From: Nitrospirota bacterium
Lineage (GTDB): Bacteria > Nitrospirota > Thermodesulfovibrionia > UBA6902
Direction of reading: 5' to 3'
Assembly (NCBI GenBank): GCA_016213945.1
Contig: JACQZF010000039.1
Coordinates: 1 to 64,000, forward strand
DNA: 64,000 nt
The position numbers and the translations under genes are program-made. The notes beneath the pieces are model-generated. The model did no database searches. It saw only the letters and a list, made by a program, of their open reading frames with translations, and was not told the origin of the DNA. Numbering within the stretch: the stretch's first letter is position 1; each line of letters starts with the position of its first letter. Positions 35,798 through 44,767 of the stretch are shown here, piece after piece.

Positions 35798-37198
35798 TTA
35801 TTGGGTCAGGACCGGTTCGGTGGGTTGTGACTGGGTTTTAGAACGTCCCATGATGAAGTTGTCTATTGAACGCGCGGCCCTTTTGCCCGCGCCCATTGCG
35901 CTGATGACAGTTGCGGCTCCTGTTGTGATATCGCCTCCGGCGAAAATTCCCGGTATATTCGTCCTGCCGTCGTGGTCGGCTTTAATGTAACCTTCCCCCC
36001 ATAGATCCAGACCGTCAATCGAGCGGATGAGTATGGGGTTTGATGTCTGCCCGATCGCCATAATTACCTGATCAACATCGAGAATGAATTCCTCACCGGA
36101 ACATTCAGGCCTTCTCCTGCCTGAGGCATCAGGTTCGCATAATACCATCCTGTCGCACCTGATGGCCTTAACATAACCTCTTTCGTCACCGAGTATCTCT
36201 TTGGGGTTGGACAAATAGAAAAACTCTATGCCTTCTTCAGTTGCGTTTTCAACCTCTTCATGCCTGCACGGCATTTCATGCTCGGTCCTTCTGTAAACGA
36301 TAGATACCTTCTCCGCGCCGAGACGTAACGCGGTCCTTGCCGAATCCATTGCAACGTTGCCGCCGCCTACAACTGCTACGCGGCGGGCCCTTTTTACCGG
36401 CGTATCGTACGCCGGGAATTTATATGCCTTCATAAGGTTGACCCTTGTCAGGAATTCCGATGCGAAATACACGTTATTCAGATTTTCACCGGGGATGCCG
36501 AGATATTTCGGGGAGCCGGCACCCACGCCTATGAATATCGCCTTGAACCCGTCTTCAAAAAGCTCATTAACGGTCTGCGTCCTTCCGACAACCCAGTTGA
36601 GTATGATCTTTACGCCGAGGCTTTTTACAAACTCGATCTCCCGCTGAATGATCTTCTTTGGAAGCCTGAATTCGGGAATGCCGTAAGTGAGCACTCCCCC
36701 GGGTTCGTGAAGCGCTTCAAAGACAGTGATGTCGTAGCCTGATTTCGCCAGGTCTGCCGCCACTGTCAGGCCCGCAGGCCCTGAGCCGACCACCGCGACC
36801 CTGTGCCCGTTGAGCGGATTTATTTCCGGCAGTTCCATCTGTTCCGACGATAACTCATAATCGGCAACAAAACGCTCCAGCGCTCCGATTGAAACCGAGC
36901 GTTTCTTTTTTCCGAGAATGCAACTGCCCTGGCACTGGTGTTCCTGCGGGCAGACCCTTCCGCATATGGCAGGCAGCATATTGAATTCCCTTATCTTCCT
37001 GAGTCCGCCAAGATAATCTTTTTCTTTGACAAATGAAATAAATTTAGGAATATCAATCTCAACAGGACATCCTGCAACGCAGTGGGGCTTTTTGCACTGA
37101 AGGCACCTGTTTGCCTCGGCTACCGCCTGTCTTTCAGTCAGGCCGAGGGCGACTTCCTTAAAATCATTTTTTCTTTTGTCAGGATTTCTGAATCTCAT
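35798..37198 (-). CDS. gltA: NADPH-binding flavoprotein, NfnB/GltA-like
   Basis: A 466-residue FAD/NAD(P)-binding Fe-S flavoprotein of the glutamate-synthase small-subunit type. Two N-terminal cysteine motifs (CLQCKKPHCVAGCP and CGRVCPQEHQCQGSC) bind [4Fe-4S] clusters; GSGPAGLTVAADLAKSG and VVGGGNVAMDSAR are the FAD and NAD(P) loops; AGGDITTGAATVI is typical. No large glutamate-synthase subunit is present. It starts inside the stop of the next gene, so the pair probably forms an NfnAB-like transhydrogenase that couples NADH, NADPH and ferredoxin. Confidence 0.88.
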   Translation of the reverse strand: MRFRNPDKRKNDFKEVALGLTERQAVAEANRCLQCKKPHCVAGCPVEIDIPKFISFVKEKDYLGGLRKIREFNMLPAICGRVCPQEHQCQGSCILGKKKRSVSIGALERFVADYELSSEQMELPEINPLNGHRVAVVGSGPAGLTVAADLAKSGYDITVFEALHEPGGVLTYGIPEFRLPKKIIQREIEFVKSLGVKIILNWVVGRTQTVNELFEDGFKAIFIGVGAGSPKYLGIPGENLNNVYFASEFLTRVNLMKAYKFPAYDTPVKRARRVAVVGGGNVAMDSARTALRLGAEKVSIVYRRTEHEMPCRHEEVENATEEGIEFFYLSNPKEILGDERGYVKAIRCDRMVLCEPDASGRRRPECSGEEFILDVDQVIMAIGQTSNPILIRSIDGLDLWGEGYIKADHDGRTNIPGIFAGGDITTGAATVISAMGAGKRAARSIDNFIMGRSKTQSQPTEPVLTQ

Positions 37199-38043
37199 GC
37201 TAATTTCATCCCTTTGCGTTTTGTCTTTCTAATAAACAGATGCAGCGCCTGTCCTTCTTCATCTTTATAAAAATTCAGACGGTTTTCAAGCTCGTGAAAA
37301 TCCACTTCATGCCCGTCAAACTCAGGCCCGTCAGCGCATGCAAACCTTGTTTTACCGGCAATGTTCACCCTGCACGCTCCGCACATGCCCGTGCCTTCAA
37401 CCATTACGGGATTAAGACTTACGATGGTTTTTATCTTATAAGGCCTCGTCAGTTCCGAGACCGCTTTCATCATCCTTATAGGCCCGACCGCAATTACAAG
37501 GTCAACCTGTTCTCTCTCAATTACTTCTTTCAACACTTCAGTGACCAGGCCTTTCCTGCCTGAACTCCCGTCATCGGTAGTAGGCAGCATCTCATTGGAG
37601 TGCTCTCTGAATTTATCTTCCCACACAAGTAGTTCTTTTGTGCGGGCACCGAGGATCACGGTAGTTTTATTCTCCGCATCTTTCAACGCTTTCAAAATAG
37701 GATACAGAGTGGCTGATCCTATTCCTCCGCCGACAAGAACACAATGGCCGTATTTAGTGACCGGTGTCGCATGTCCCAATGGCCCGGCGATATCTTTGAT
37801 GGGGTCCCCGGGTTTAAGCATTCCCAGCTCCACTGTTGTCTTTCCGATCTTCTGGAAAAGAAGGGTAATGGTGCCCTGCTGCCTGTCAGCGTCGGCAATG
37901 GTCAGGGGGATCCGTTCGCCCTTTTCATGGATCCTCAGCACGACAAAATTCCCGGCCTTCGCGTGTCCGGCAATGTACGGCGCGCTGATCGTCAGCTCGT
38001 CGACCAGCGGGGCAATTTTCTTCTTTTGCAATATTTCAAACAT
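37195..38043 (-). CDS. FAD/[2Fe-2S] oxidoreductase subunit, NfnA/SudB-like
   Basis: A 282-residue protein with an N-terminal FAD-binding barrel (ERIPLTIADAD), an NAD-binding domain (VLVGGGIGSATLYPILKAL) and a C-terminal [2Fe-2S] site (GTGMCGACRVNIAGKTRFAC). This is the ferredoxin-NADP reductase-like subunit of NfnAB and of sulfide dehydrogenase. Its gene precedes the large subunit with a 4-nt overlap. NfnAB-type complexes can reduce ferredoxin, a possible electron source for nitrogenase (inference). Confidence 0.87.
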   Translation of the reverse strand: MFEILQKKKIAPLVDELTISAPYIAGHAKAGNFVVLRIHEKGERIPLTIADADRQQGTITLLFQKIGKTTVELGMLKPGDPIKDIAGPLGHATPVTKYGHCVLVGGGIGSATLYPILKALKDAENKTTVILGARTKELLVWEDKFREHSNEMLPTTDDGSSGRKGLVTEVLKEVIEREQVDLVIAVGPIRMMKAVSELTRPYKIKTIVSLNPVMVEGTGMCGACRVNIAGKTRFACADGPEFDGHEVDFHELENRLNFYKDEEGQALHLFIRKTKRKGMKLA

Positions 38044-38057
38044 AGATCATTTCATTT

Positions 38058-38177
38058 TTTAACCACAGAGGGCACAGAGACACAGAGAAAGAAAATGATT
38101 TCTATAAACTCTGCGTAATCAGTGAAATCTGTGGATGGTTTTAACTTTTTATTCCGTGTCTCCGTGTTCTCTGTGGT
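38058..38177 (+). repeat. ACCACAGAGGGCACAGAGA inverted repeat
   Basis: AACCACAGAGGGCACAGAGA and CCGTGTTCTCTGTGGTT, with an inner pair around AATCAGTGAAATCTGTGGAT. Confidence 0.8.
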
Positions 38178-38185
38178 TGTCTGCC

Positions 38186-38884
38186 TTAATCCATCACTCC
38201 GTGCGCGAGCGTGATGGCATAAATATTTTTCGCGCCTGCTTTCTTTAAAACCTTCGAACACTCACGCACGGTGGCGCCTGTTGTGACCACGTCATCCACG
38301 AGCATGATATTTTTCCCGTTGATGAGTTCTCTCTGTTTTATGTCAAAAGCCTTTCTCAGGTTCTTTCTTCTTTCCTGCGAACTGAGTCCCACTTGAGGCC
38401 TCGTGTCCCTTATCTTGACAAGGCAGTTGACTACCACATCTGTTCCCAAACTTTCTGCCAGATATTTTGCAAGGAGGGCGGACTGATTGAACTCCCTCTG
38501 CCTCAGGCGTTTTTCATGAAGCGGGACCGGGACCACCGCGTCAACTTGCGGCAATTTAATTTGCGTTATTATATCAGATAGAGGTTTTGAAAGTCTTTTT
38601 ATGCCGTAGAATTTCAGGAAGTTGATCGCCTTCTTCAAAGCGCCTTCGTAAAGCCCGAAACTCCTCGCATAAACAAACGCCGGTTCATCCTGAATACATT
38701 CTCCGCAGGTAGCCGATTCTTCGGAGACAAGCGGCTTCCCGCATCTCCTGCAAAGCGGGCCTTTGTACGGAGACACTTCCTGCCAGCAAGCAGAACATAT
38801 AGGCGCTGTTTCATGGTCTCTTGCCCGATTCTTACAGACCGGGCAGGTCTCCGGGAAAAGGGTATTTAGAAAGCCATTAAGCAT
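38186..38884 (-). CDS. comF: ComF family phosphoribosyltransferase-like protein
   Basis: A 232-residue ComF/GntX protein. An N-terminal zinc ribbon (CPVCKNRA, CSACW, CRRCGKP, CGEC) is followed by a type I PRTase fold with the PRPP loop IMLVDDVVTTGATVREC. The family has roles in DNA uptake and purine salvage in different bacteria. A repeat follows the gene. Confidence 0.9.
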   Translation of the reverse strand: MLNGFLNTLFPETCPVCKNRARDHETAPICSACWQEVSPYKGPLCRRCGKPLVSEESATCGECIQDEPAFVYARSFGLYEGALKKAINFLKFYGIKRLSKPLSDIITQIKLPQVDAVVPVPLHEKRLRQREFNQSALLAKYLAESLGTDVVVNCLVKIRDTRPQVGLSSQERRKNLRKAFDIKQRELINGKNIMLVDDVVTTGATVRECSKVLKKAGAKNIYAITLAHGVMD

Positions 38885-38944
38885 ATCGCTTGCTTCATCT
38901 CCTCTATATCTATGTTCGCAATATTCGATTTTATAAGTTAGTTT

Positions 38945-39439
38945 TTATTGCCCTTGCCTGAATCTATTTCTCCAAATTTCAATAAGTGGATGCCAATTAA
39001 ACATATCAGCTTCGGAAAGCGCTTTCAGATATTCTGCTTTGTCTTTATCTTCAGGGACTAATGAGACAGGTGGAAGATTCAATCTGTAAAGTAATGCAAA
39101 GAGGAGCATTCTTGCTATACGACCGTTAAGGTCAAGAAATGGATGTATGCTTAATAATCTCCCCTCTGCAAAAGCAAGGGCTTCTAAAAGAACATCAGTT
39201 ATAGCAGGATTCGGGCCAATAAAGGACAAGCGTGACTCAACGTCTTCACAATACTGTCGCATCAGGACTGGAACTTTAAAAGAAGGCGGCGGCTTATGTT
39301 TTCCAACAGTAACATTCCTGTCACGGTAGCGTCCTGCCCAATCGGGAAAGAGTTCTCCAAATGCATCTTTATGGAGTTTGCAGATAAACTCGGAAGTCGT
39401 CTTTATATCAGCAGGGTTGTAATTCAGCAATGAGGCCAT
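38945..39439 (-). CDS. Fic-family AMP-transferase toxin (start uncertain)
   Basis: Fic domain with HPFLDLNGRIARML, close to the canonical HPFx(D/E)GNGRxxR but with Leu in place of Gly; the catalytic His, Asp and both Arg are kept. Such proteins AMPylate target proteins. The first ATG beyond the antitoxin is 39439, but homologous-looking sequence (SSLGIKSYKELAPYLAKGVERV) continues in frame to about 39540, with no usual start codon there. Either a non-ATG start, coupling or a frameshift joins it to the antitoxin gene at 39508-39711. The frame is open up to 39799 but that part is out of phase with the antitoxin. Confidence 0.75.
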   Translation of the reverse strand: MASLLNYNPADIKTTSEFICKLHKDAFGELFPDWAGRYRDRNVTVGKHKPPPSFKVPVLMRQYCEDVESRLSFIGPNPAITDVLLEALAFAEGRLLSIHPFLDLNGRIARMLLFALLYRLNLPPVSLVPEDKDKAEYLKALSEADMFNWHPLIEIWRNRFRQGQ

Positions 39440-39507
39440 CACCCGTTCCACACCCTTTGCAAGATATGGAGCAAGCTCTTTGTATGATTTAATGCCGAGG
39501 CTGGATT

Positions 39508-39711
39508 CTATGTAACGTGTGGCTGAAGAGTATTCTTCAGACTCTTCAGATACTCTTTCAGCATCTTGAGGCTTACCGGCTCGCCCTCGAACGCCATGGA
39601 GGCGCTTACCTGTTCGGGAATGCTTTTCAGATACAGTTTCTTTCGCTCCTCTGGTGTCAACTCTGTCCGCCAGTGGTCCACGATGTTTTTTTGAGGCTTT
39701 TTTCTTTTCAT
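39508..39711 (-). CDS. Fic antitoxin (VbhA/YhfG-like)
   Basis: A 67-residue protein whose SMAFEGEPVSL segment holds the (S/T)xxxE(G/N) inhibitory motif of Fic antitoxins, followed by a helix as in VbhA and YhfG. The Glu of this motif blocks ATP gamma-phosphate placement in the Fic pocket. The gene stops just where the Fic frame becomes recognisable. The junction contains tandem CTGAAGAGT units that could slip. Confidence 0.65.
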   Translation of the reverse strand: MKRKKPQKNIVDHWRTELTPEERKKLYLKSIPEQVSASMAFEGEPVSLKMLKEYLKSLKNTLQPHVT

Positions 39712-39799
39712 CTGATTTTCTCTGTGAGTTTGTCTTGCTTAACTTTACCATATAATTTTCAAACAGGGCAATTTCATCCCTTCCCCTCTGCAATCGCAA

Positions 39800-40041
39800 T
39801 GCCGGTTATATCTTTCATCTTACTTCCGTTTCTTCTTTTTTCTTTGTGTTGTGGTTTAGGCTCTGTGAAAGCCGGGAATTCGTTGTCTTAAATTCAACAA
39901 ACGAGTGCGGTCTTCTAATGTCTTTGGGATATCCATATCAACCCTCAGTTTTTTGTGATGTACTATTATACATAATCGTTATAAAGGTGGGACTGAAAAG
40001 TGTGGAAGGCCATCTCTTACGGCGTGAGGATTTGCGGCAAT
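39800..40041 (-). other. 242-bp gap with no convincing gene
   Basis: On the minus strand a short frame MDIPKTLEDRTRLLNLRQRI ends after 26 codons, preceded by a GAGGG site and a TATAAT-like box. It may be a gene remnant. Nothing else recognised. Confidence 0.3.
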
Positions 40042-40299
40042 TTAGAGCCGCTTGTAAATTTCCTTGCGGTGACCGACTCTCAATATAACAATATCTTTGC
40101 CTTCAATATCAATAATTACTCTGTAATCACCGATGCGAAAACGGTAGGCCCCAATTTTAGGATCTGTCAGTTTTTCGGAGTGTTCAAAAGGATTGTTCTG
40201 CAATTTCAGGAGGGCTTTGCCTATCTGGTGTTTTATGGAAGGACCAAGTTTCTTGATGTCTTTTTCCGCCCTGCGGGTATAGACAAGTTTGTAACTCAT
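40042..40299 (-). CDS. RelE/ParE-family toxin
   Basis: An 85-residue RelE-type toxin: YKLVYTRRAEKDIKKL at the start, then GAYRFRIGDYRVIIDI and VGHRKEIYKRL. The conserved Arg and final Tyr/Arg residues fit ribosome-dependent mRNA interferases. It begins inside the antitoxin stop (ATGA). Confidence 0.88.
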   Translation of the reverse strand: MSYKLVYTRRAEKDIKKLGPSIKHQIGKALLKLQNNPFEHSEKLTDPKIGAYRFRIGDYRVIIDIEGKDIVILRVGHRKEIYKRL

Positions 40300-40493
40300 T
40301 CTCCGAAAATCTCTTTATGCGACTTTGTCCTGCCTGCTTTATACTCGGCCCGTGCTTCCTTGACGCTTTTGAGATAATCAGGAGAAGTCATAGCAAGTAA
40401 GTCTTCGATAAAAGATTCTCTTTCATGCTTTTTCATCTTTTTAACGGCTTCAATGATTTCATCAGATGATATGGGGACTTTTACTTCTATCAT
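40296..40493 (-). CDS. antitoxin of the RelE-type pair
   Basis: A 65-residue protein with N-terminal MIEVKVPISSDEIIEAVKKM and helical, charged C-terminal tail. Start 40493 is preferred since AGGAGGTGC sits 7 nt upstream; a GTG at 40502 lies inside that site. It probably neutralises the toxin and represses the operon. Confidence 0.75.
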   Translation of the reverse strand: MIEVKVPISSDEIIEAVKKMKKHERESFIEDLLAMTSPDYLKSVKEARAEYKAGRTKSHKEIFGE

Positions 40494-40566
40494 TTTTTGC
40501 ACCTCCTCATGATTTCTATTCTAACATTCGTTTCTTCCCCTCCACAATCGCAATCTCAGAAGATGA

Positions 40567-42090
40567 TCAATTCTCTATCAAACTCTTCCCCGTCATTTCT
40601 TCCGGTTGTTTGATCCCCATCAGTTCGAGGAGGGTGGGCGCGACATCTGCAAGGATTCCCCTGTCACGCAGTTTGACGCCTTTTTTCAGAAGAATAAAGG
40701 GGACAAGATTTGTTGTGTGGGCTGTGAAGGGGCTGTTGTCTTCAAACATCAATTCGCAGTTGCCGTGGTCCGCGGTGATGAGCAGGAGGCCTCCGGCTTT
40801 ATCAATCTCTTCTGAAATTCTCTTCAGGCATTTATCAATGGCTTCGCAAGCCTTGACTGCGGCCTCCATTATCCCGGTGTGGCCTACCATATCGGGATTG
40901 GCAAAGTTCAGCAGGATGAAATCATAACGCTGCTGCTGGATTTTTTTCACGACCTCGTCGGTGACGAGATACGCGCTCATTTCTGGTTTTAGATCATAAG
41001 TCGCCACATCGCGGGGCGACGGGACAAGGCTCCGGTCTTCGCCGTCAAAAGATTTCTCTTCCCCGCCGTTAAAGAAATAAGTTACATGCGCGTATTTTTC
41101 CGTCTCGGCGATCCGCAACTGTTTCAGATTGTGTCCGCTTAACACCTCGGCTAATATATTGTTCAATTGCGTAGGCGGGAACGCGACCGGGAATGAAAAG
41201 GTCTCATCATAAAGCGTCATTGTCATGTATGAACTCAGCGCAGGGGGATTGCCTCTTTCAAAAAAGGGGAACTCTTTATCGGTCAAGGCCCTTGTCAGCT
41301 CACGCGCCCTGTCCGCCCTGAAATTAAAAAATATGACAGAGTCTCCGTCATGTATCTTCCCGACCGGCTCAGAACCGTTACACATTAAAGAGGGCTTTAT
41401 AAATTCGTCATTCTCATGGAGCTTGTAACTTTGTTCAACGGCTTCTTCCGCTGAACGGACCTTTTTCCCCTTGCCGAGCACAAGGGCATTGTACGCCTGT
41501 TCCACCCTGTCCCATCGTTTGTCCCTGTCCATGGCCCAGTATCTGCCGGTCACGGTGGCGATTTTTACTGAAGGCTTGTCCTTTATGTATGCCTCAAGTT
41601 CCCTGATGTAATTAATGCCTGAGGCGGGTGGCGTGTCCCTTCCGTCCATAAACGCGTGGATGAATACCTTTTTCACTCCCTGGAGCAACGCCATATCAAT
41701 CAACGCGTAGAGATGCCTGATGTGGCTGTGCACCCCGCCGTCCGATAAAAGTCCGGGTAAATGGACCGCGCTGTTATTTGTGACAGCGGCATTCATTGCG
41801 TCAATCAGGGCAGGGTTCTTTTGAAAGTCGCCGTCGCGGATGGCTTTATTTATCTTCGCGTAATCCTGATATACAATTCTTCCCGCGCCCAGGTTCAGAT
41901 GCCCAACTTCGGAATTTCCCATCTGTCCTTCAGGCAGGCCGACGGCCTCGCCTGAGCACTCAAGGGCGGTATGCGGATATTCTTTTATGATGCTTTTATA
42001 AAAAGGGATGTTAGACTTTTCAGTGGCATCGAATTCGGGATTGTTCCCGAGCCCCCAGCCGTCAAGGACAATGAGCATGACCGGTTCCAT
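40567..42090 (-). CDS. gpmI: 2,3-bisphosphoglycerate-independent phosphoglycerate mutase
   Basis: A 507-residue, Mn-dependent glycolytic enzyme of the alkaline-phosphatase superfamily. The N-terminal VLDGWG, the catalytic Ser block MGNSEVGHLNLGAGR and the metal site ITADHGNCE are present. It is the last of an argD-argF-gpmI row; the gap to argF is zero bases. Confidence 0.96.
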   Translation of the reverse strand: MEPVMLIVLDGWGLGNNPEFDATEKSNIPFYKSIIKEYPHTALECSGEAVGLPEGQMGNSEVGHLNLGAGRIVYQDYAKINKAIRDGDFQKNPALIDAMNAAVTNNSAVHLPGLLSDGGVHSHIRHLYALIDMALLQGVKKVFIHAFMDGRDTPPASGINYIRELEAYIKDKPSVKIATVTGRYWAMDRDKRWDRVEQAYNALVLGKGKKVRSAEEAVEQSYKLHENDEFIKPSLMCNGSEPVGKIHDGDSVIFFNFRADRARELTRALTDKEFPFFERGNPPALSSYMTMTLYDETFSFPVAFPPTQLNNILAEVLSGHNLKQLRIAETEKYAHVTYFFNGGEEKSFDGEDRSLVPSPRDVATYDLKPEMSAYLVTDEVVKKIQQQRYDFILLNFANPDMVGHTGIMEAAVKACEAIDKCLKRISEEIDKAGGLLLITADHGNCELMFEDNSPFTAHTTNLVPFILLKKGVKLRDRGILADVAPTLLELMGIKQPEEMTGKSLIEN

Positions 42091-42993
42091 TTACTTCACC
42101 AGCATCTCAAGAAGCGCCTTTTGAGTATGCAGCCTGTTTTCCGCCTGGTCAATGACAACGCTCTGCGGAGAATCAATGACCTCATCTGTTATCTCCTCGC
42201 CCCTGTGAGCGGGCAGGCAGTGCATTACGATCGCGTCCGGTTTTGCAAGAGACAATAACTTTCTGTTTATCTGATAACCCTCGAACTTCTTTTTCTTCCT
42301 CTCGACTTCCTTCTCCTGCCCCATGCTTATCCATACATCCGTGTAAAGCACGTCAGCGCCCTTTGCGGCTTCCCCGGGATTTGCCAGGATTGTTACCTTT
42401 GCGCCTTTAGAGCGCGCATTTTCAGTAATCGCCCTATCAGGCTCATAACCGTGCGGGCACGCGATCACAAGGTCTATCCCCGTCAGCAAGGCGGCTTCTA
42501 TCAATGAATTTGCAACGTTGTTGCCGTCCCCGACGTACACCATGCGCACATCTTTTAATCGTCCCTTTTTTTCCTGAATGGTCAGCGCGTCAGCAAGGGC
42601 CTGACAGGGATGGTGCAGGTCGGTCAGGCCGTTGATTATGGGGATCGTGGAATTCTTTGCAAGGGTTTCAATAGTGTCGTGCTCATAGGTCCTGATCACG
42701 ATCCCGTGCAAATATCTCGAAAGGACCTTTGCGGTGTCCTCGATTGTCTCTCCCCTGCCAAGCTGCAGGTCATTTGTGTTTATGTAGATTGCCTGAGCGC
42801 CAAGCTGGTATATACCCGTCTGAAATGATATCCGTGTGCGGGTTGAGGTTTTATTAAACAGAAGCCCGATGCTCTTGCCTGTGAGGGGACAGGATGAAAT
42901 GTCTTTCCCCGATTTAAATTCAACGGCCCTTTTCAATAGAGACTGTAAATCTTCCGGCGTCAAATCCAGTAATGTAAGAAGGTCTTTTTTCAT
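42091..42993 (-). CDS. argF: ornithine carbamoyltransferase
   Basis: Makes citrulline from ornithine and carbamoyl phosphate in arginine synthesis. The 300 residues show the carbamoyl-phosphate site STRTRISFQ, HPCQALADALT, and the ornithine-binding MHCLPAHRGEEI. It sits between argD and gpmI in one transcript. Confidence 0.96.
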   Translation of the reverse strand: MKKDLLTLLDLTPEDLQSLLKRAVEFKSGKDISSCPLTGKSIGLLFNKTSTRTRISFQTGIYQLGAQAIYINTNDLQLGRGETIEDTAKVLSRYLHGIVIRTYEHDTIETLAKNSTIPIINGLTDLHHPCQALADALTIQEKKGRLKDVRMVYVGDGNNVANSLIEAALLTGIDLVIACPHGYEPDRAITENARSKGAKVTILANPGEAAKGADVLYTDVWISMGQEKEVERKKKKFEGYQINRKLLSLAKPDAIVMHCLPAHRGEEITDEVIDSPQSVVIDQAENRLHTQKALLEMLVK

Positions 42994-43014
42994 GTTCCAT
43001 GCTCCCTTAATTAA

Positions 43015-44208
43015 TTATTGTCTTGCAAAGATATCTTCAAGGGTATCAATCAGGTGGTCGATTTCCTTTTCATTGACAATGAGCGGAGGTGTAAAACGCA
43101 GGACATTGCCGCTTGTGCAGTTTATGAGCAATCCTCTTCCCATGCAGGTGTCGACAATAGGCCCTCCGGCCCTTGTCATTTCCATTCCGATCAAAAGTCC
43201 CAACCCCCTGATTTCAGCTATGTATGAAGGGAAGTCTTTTTTTAATCTTTCGAGGCTGTCCTTGAAATATTTCCCGATCCGCCTGCAGTGGTCGAACATA
43301 AAACCGTCCTCAAGCAGAGTTTCCATTGTGACCACGGCTGCCGCGCAGGCCAGAGGATTTCCGCCGAAGGTCGAGGCATGAGTGCCCGGCTGAAACGCAG
43401 CGGCGACATTTTCTTTTGCAAGGATGGCGCCTATAGCGACTCCTCCGCCGAGCCCTTTTGCAAGCGTCATAATATCAGGTTGTATGCCATAGTGCTCGTA
43501 CGCGAAGAGTTTCCCTGTCCTTCCCATCCCGGTTTGAATTTCATCGAGGACCAGCAGCAACCTGTTTTCATCGCATATCTGCCGGACCTCTTTTAAATAA
43601 TCTTCCGAAGGGAATCTTACGCCGCCTTCGCCCTGCACCGGTTCGAGGAGAACGGCGCACGTGTTTGCCGATATCGCATTTTTCAGGGCGTCAACATCAT
43701 TGAACGGCACATGCTTAAAGCCCGGCAGTAAAGGTTCAAATCCCTTCTGGAATTTTTCCTGCCCGGTCGCGCTAAGCGCCGCGAGCGTCCGCCCGTGAAA
43801 TGAACCGAGCGCGGCTATGATTTCATATTTACTGCCTGCAACAGGGTCTTTTGAATATTTTCTTGCAAGCTTGATCGCGCCTTCAATCGCCTCCGCTCCT
43901 GAATTGCAGAAGAAGACTTTATCGGCAAACGAGTTGTCAACTAATAATTTGGCAAGCCTGATCTGCGGTTCAATGTGGTACAGGTTTGAAACGTGAATGA
44001 GCCTCTGCGCCTGTTTTTGTATCGCGATTACAACCTTTGGATGGCAGTGCCCGAGACAGTTGACCGCGACACCTCCGACAAAGTCGATGTATTCCTTTCC
44101 CGTAGAGTCCCACACCTTCATGCCCCTGCCTTTTCTCAGGACGATAGGGGCGCGGTTATAAGTGTTCATTAAATATTTCTTTGATTCATCAATAAGCTTC
44201 TTGTCCAT
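43015..44208 (-). CDS. argD: acetylornithine aminotransferase
   Basis: PLP enzyme of arginine synthesis, 397 residues, class III aminotransferase. Features: FVGGVAVNCLGHCHP, FFCNSGAEAIEGAIKLAR, LDEIQTGMGRTGKLFA and the PLP Lys in MTLAKGLGGG. First gene of the argD-argF-gpmI row. Confidence 0.95.
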   Translation of the reverse strand: MDKKLIDESKKYLMNTYNRAPIVLRKGRGMKVWDSTGKEYIDFVGGVAVNCLGHCHPKVVIAIQKQAQRLIHVSNLYHIEPQIRLAKLLVDNSFADKVFFCNSGAEAIEGAIKLARKYSKDPVAGSKYEIIAALGSFHGRTLAALSATGQEKFQKGFEPLLPGFKHVPFNDVDALKNAISANTCAVLLEPVQGEGGVRFPSEDYLKEVRQICDENRLLLVLDEIQTGMGRTGKLFAYEHYGIQPDIMTLAKGLGGGVAIGAILAKENVAAAFQPGTHASTFGGNPLACAAAVVTMETLLEDGFMFDHCRRIGKYFKDSLERLKKDFPSYIAEIRGLGLLIGMEMTRAGGPIVDTCMGRGLLINCTSGNVLRFTPPLIVNEKEIDHLIDTLEDIFARQ

Positions 44209-44398
44209 TGCCCTAAAAATATAACATAAATCATTGGAGATACAAAAGGGACGCGCGGGACAAAATATGAGGGATGAGAGACGGGGAAAATAGTTTGCAT
44301 AAAAAAGGGCGGGCGGAAACTGTAAAGTAGTGGTTATTAAAGCTGGTGATTGTGGTAATATTTAACAACTAAAAATTTTGGAAATCAAGGTAGATGTT

Positions 44399-44425
44399 GC
44401 AGGGCGGATGGCAATGCGCCCTTAT
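44399..44425 (+). repeat. AGGGCGGATGGCAATGCGCCC short repeat
   Basis: Related to 18719-18751; both lie shortly before a GGAGGT ribosome site. Confidence 0.5.
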
Positions 44426-44454
44426 TAAATCATTTTTATAACAGGAGGTCAGTG

Positions 44455-44655
44455 ATGGCTGTGATTGAGTTAAAGATAGAAGGGATGAGTTGTCAGCATT
44501 GCGTTATGGCAGTGAAAAAGGCTGTTAGCGGCATCAAAGGGGTAACCTCGGCTGATGTATCTGTCGGCGCTGCGAAAATTGTATACGATGAGATAAAAAC
44601 AAATAAAGACGAGATCGCAAAAGCCATTGTGAATGCCGGATATAAAGTTAAGTGA
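44455..44655 (+). CDS. HMA-domain heavy-metal-binding protein (CopZ-like)
   Basis: A 66-residue ferredoxin-like HMA domain with the metal-binding GMSCQHC motif, as in copper chaperones. GGAGGTC precedes the ATG at 44455. No copper ATPase is adjacent, so the metal and partner are open. Confidence 0.9.
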   Translation: MAVIELKIEGMSCQHCVMAVKKAVSGIKGVTSADVSVGAAKIVYDEIKTNKDEIAKAIVNAGYKVK

Positions 44656-44767
44656 TAAATGTTAAGAAAGAAGATGGGAAGTTAAGAAGCCGAGAGGTTG
44701 TTCAAGAAAAATGTAAAAGAACCGTTATAATACTTTAAACAAGAAATCATCAAAGGAGAGAAGATCC

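Noticed and set aside
35798-37198. Glutamate synthase small subunit acting with GltB
   Set aside because: No large subunit nearby; the overlapping NfnA-like gene points to an NfnAB-type complex.
39440-39799. Full-length Fic open frame from 39799
   Set aside because: The region is occupied by the antitoxin in another frame with a recognisable motif; most of the Fic frame there has no protein-like pattern.
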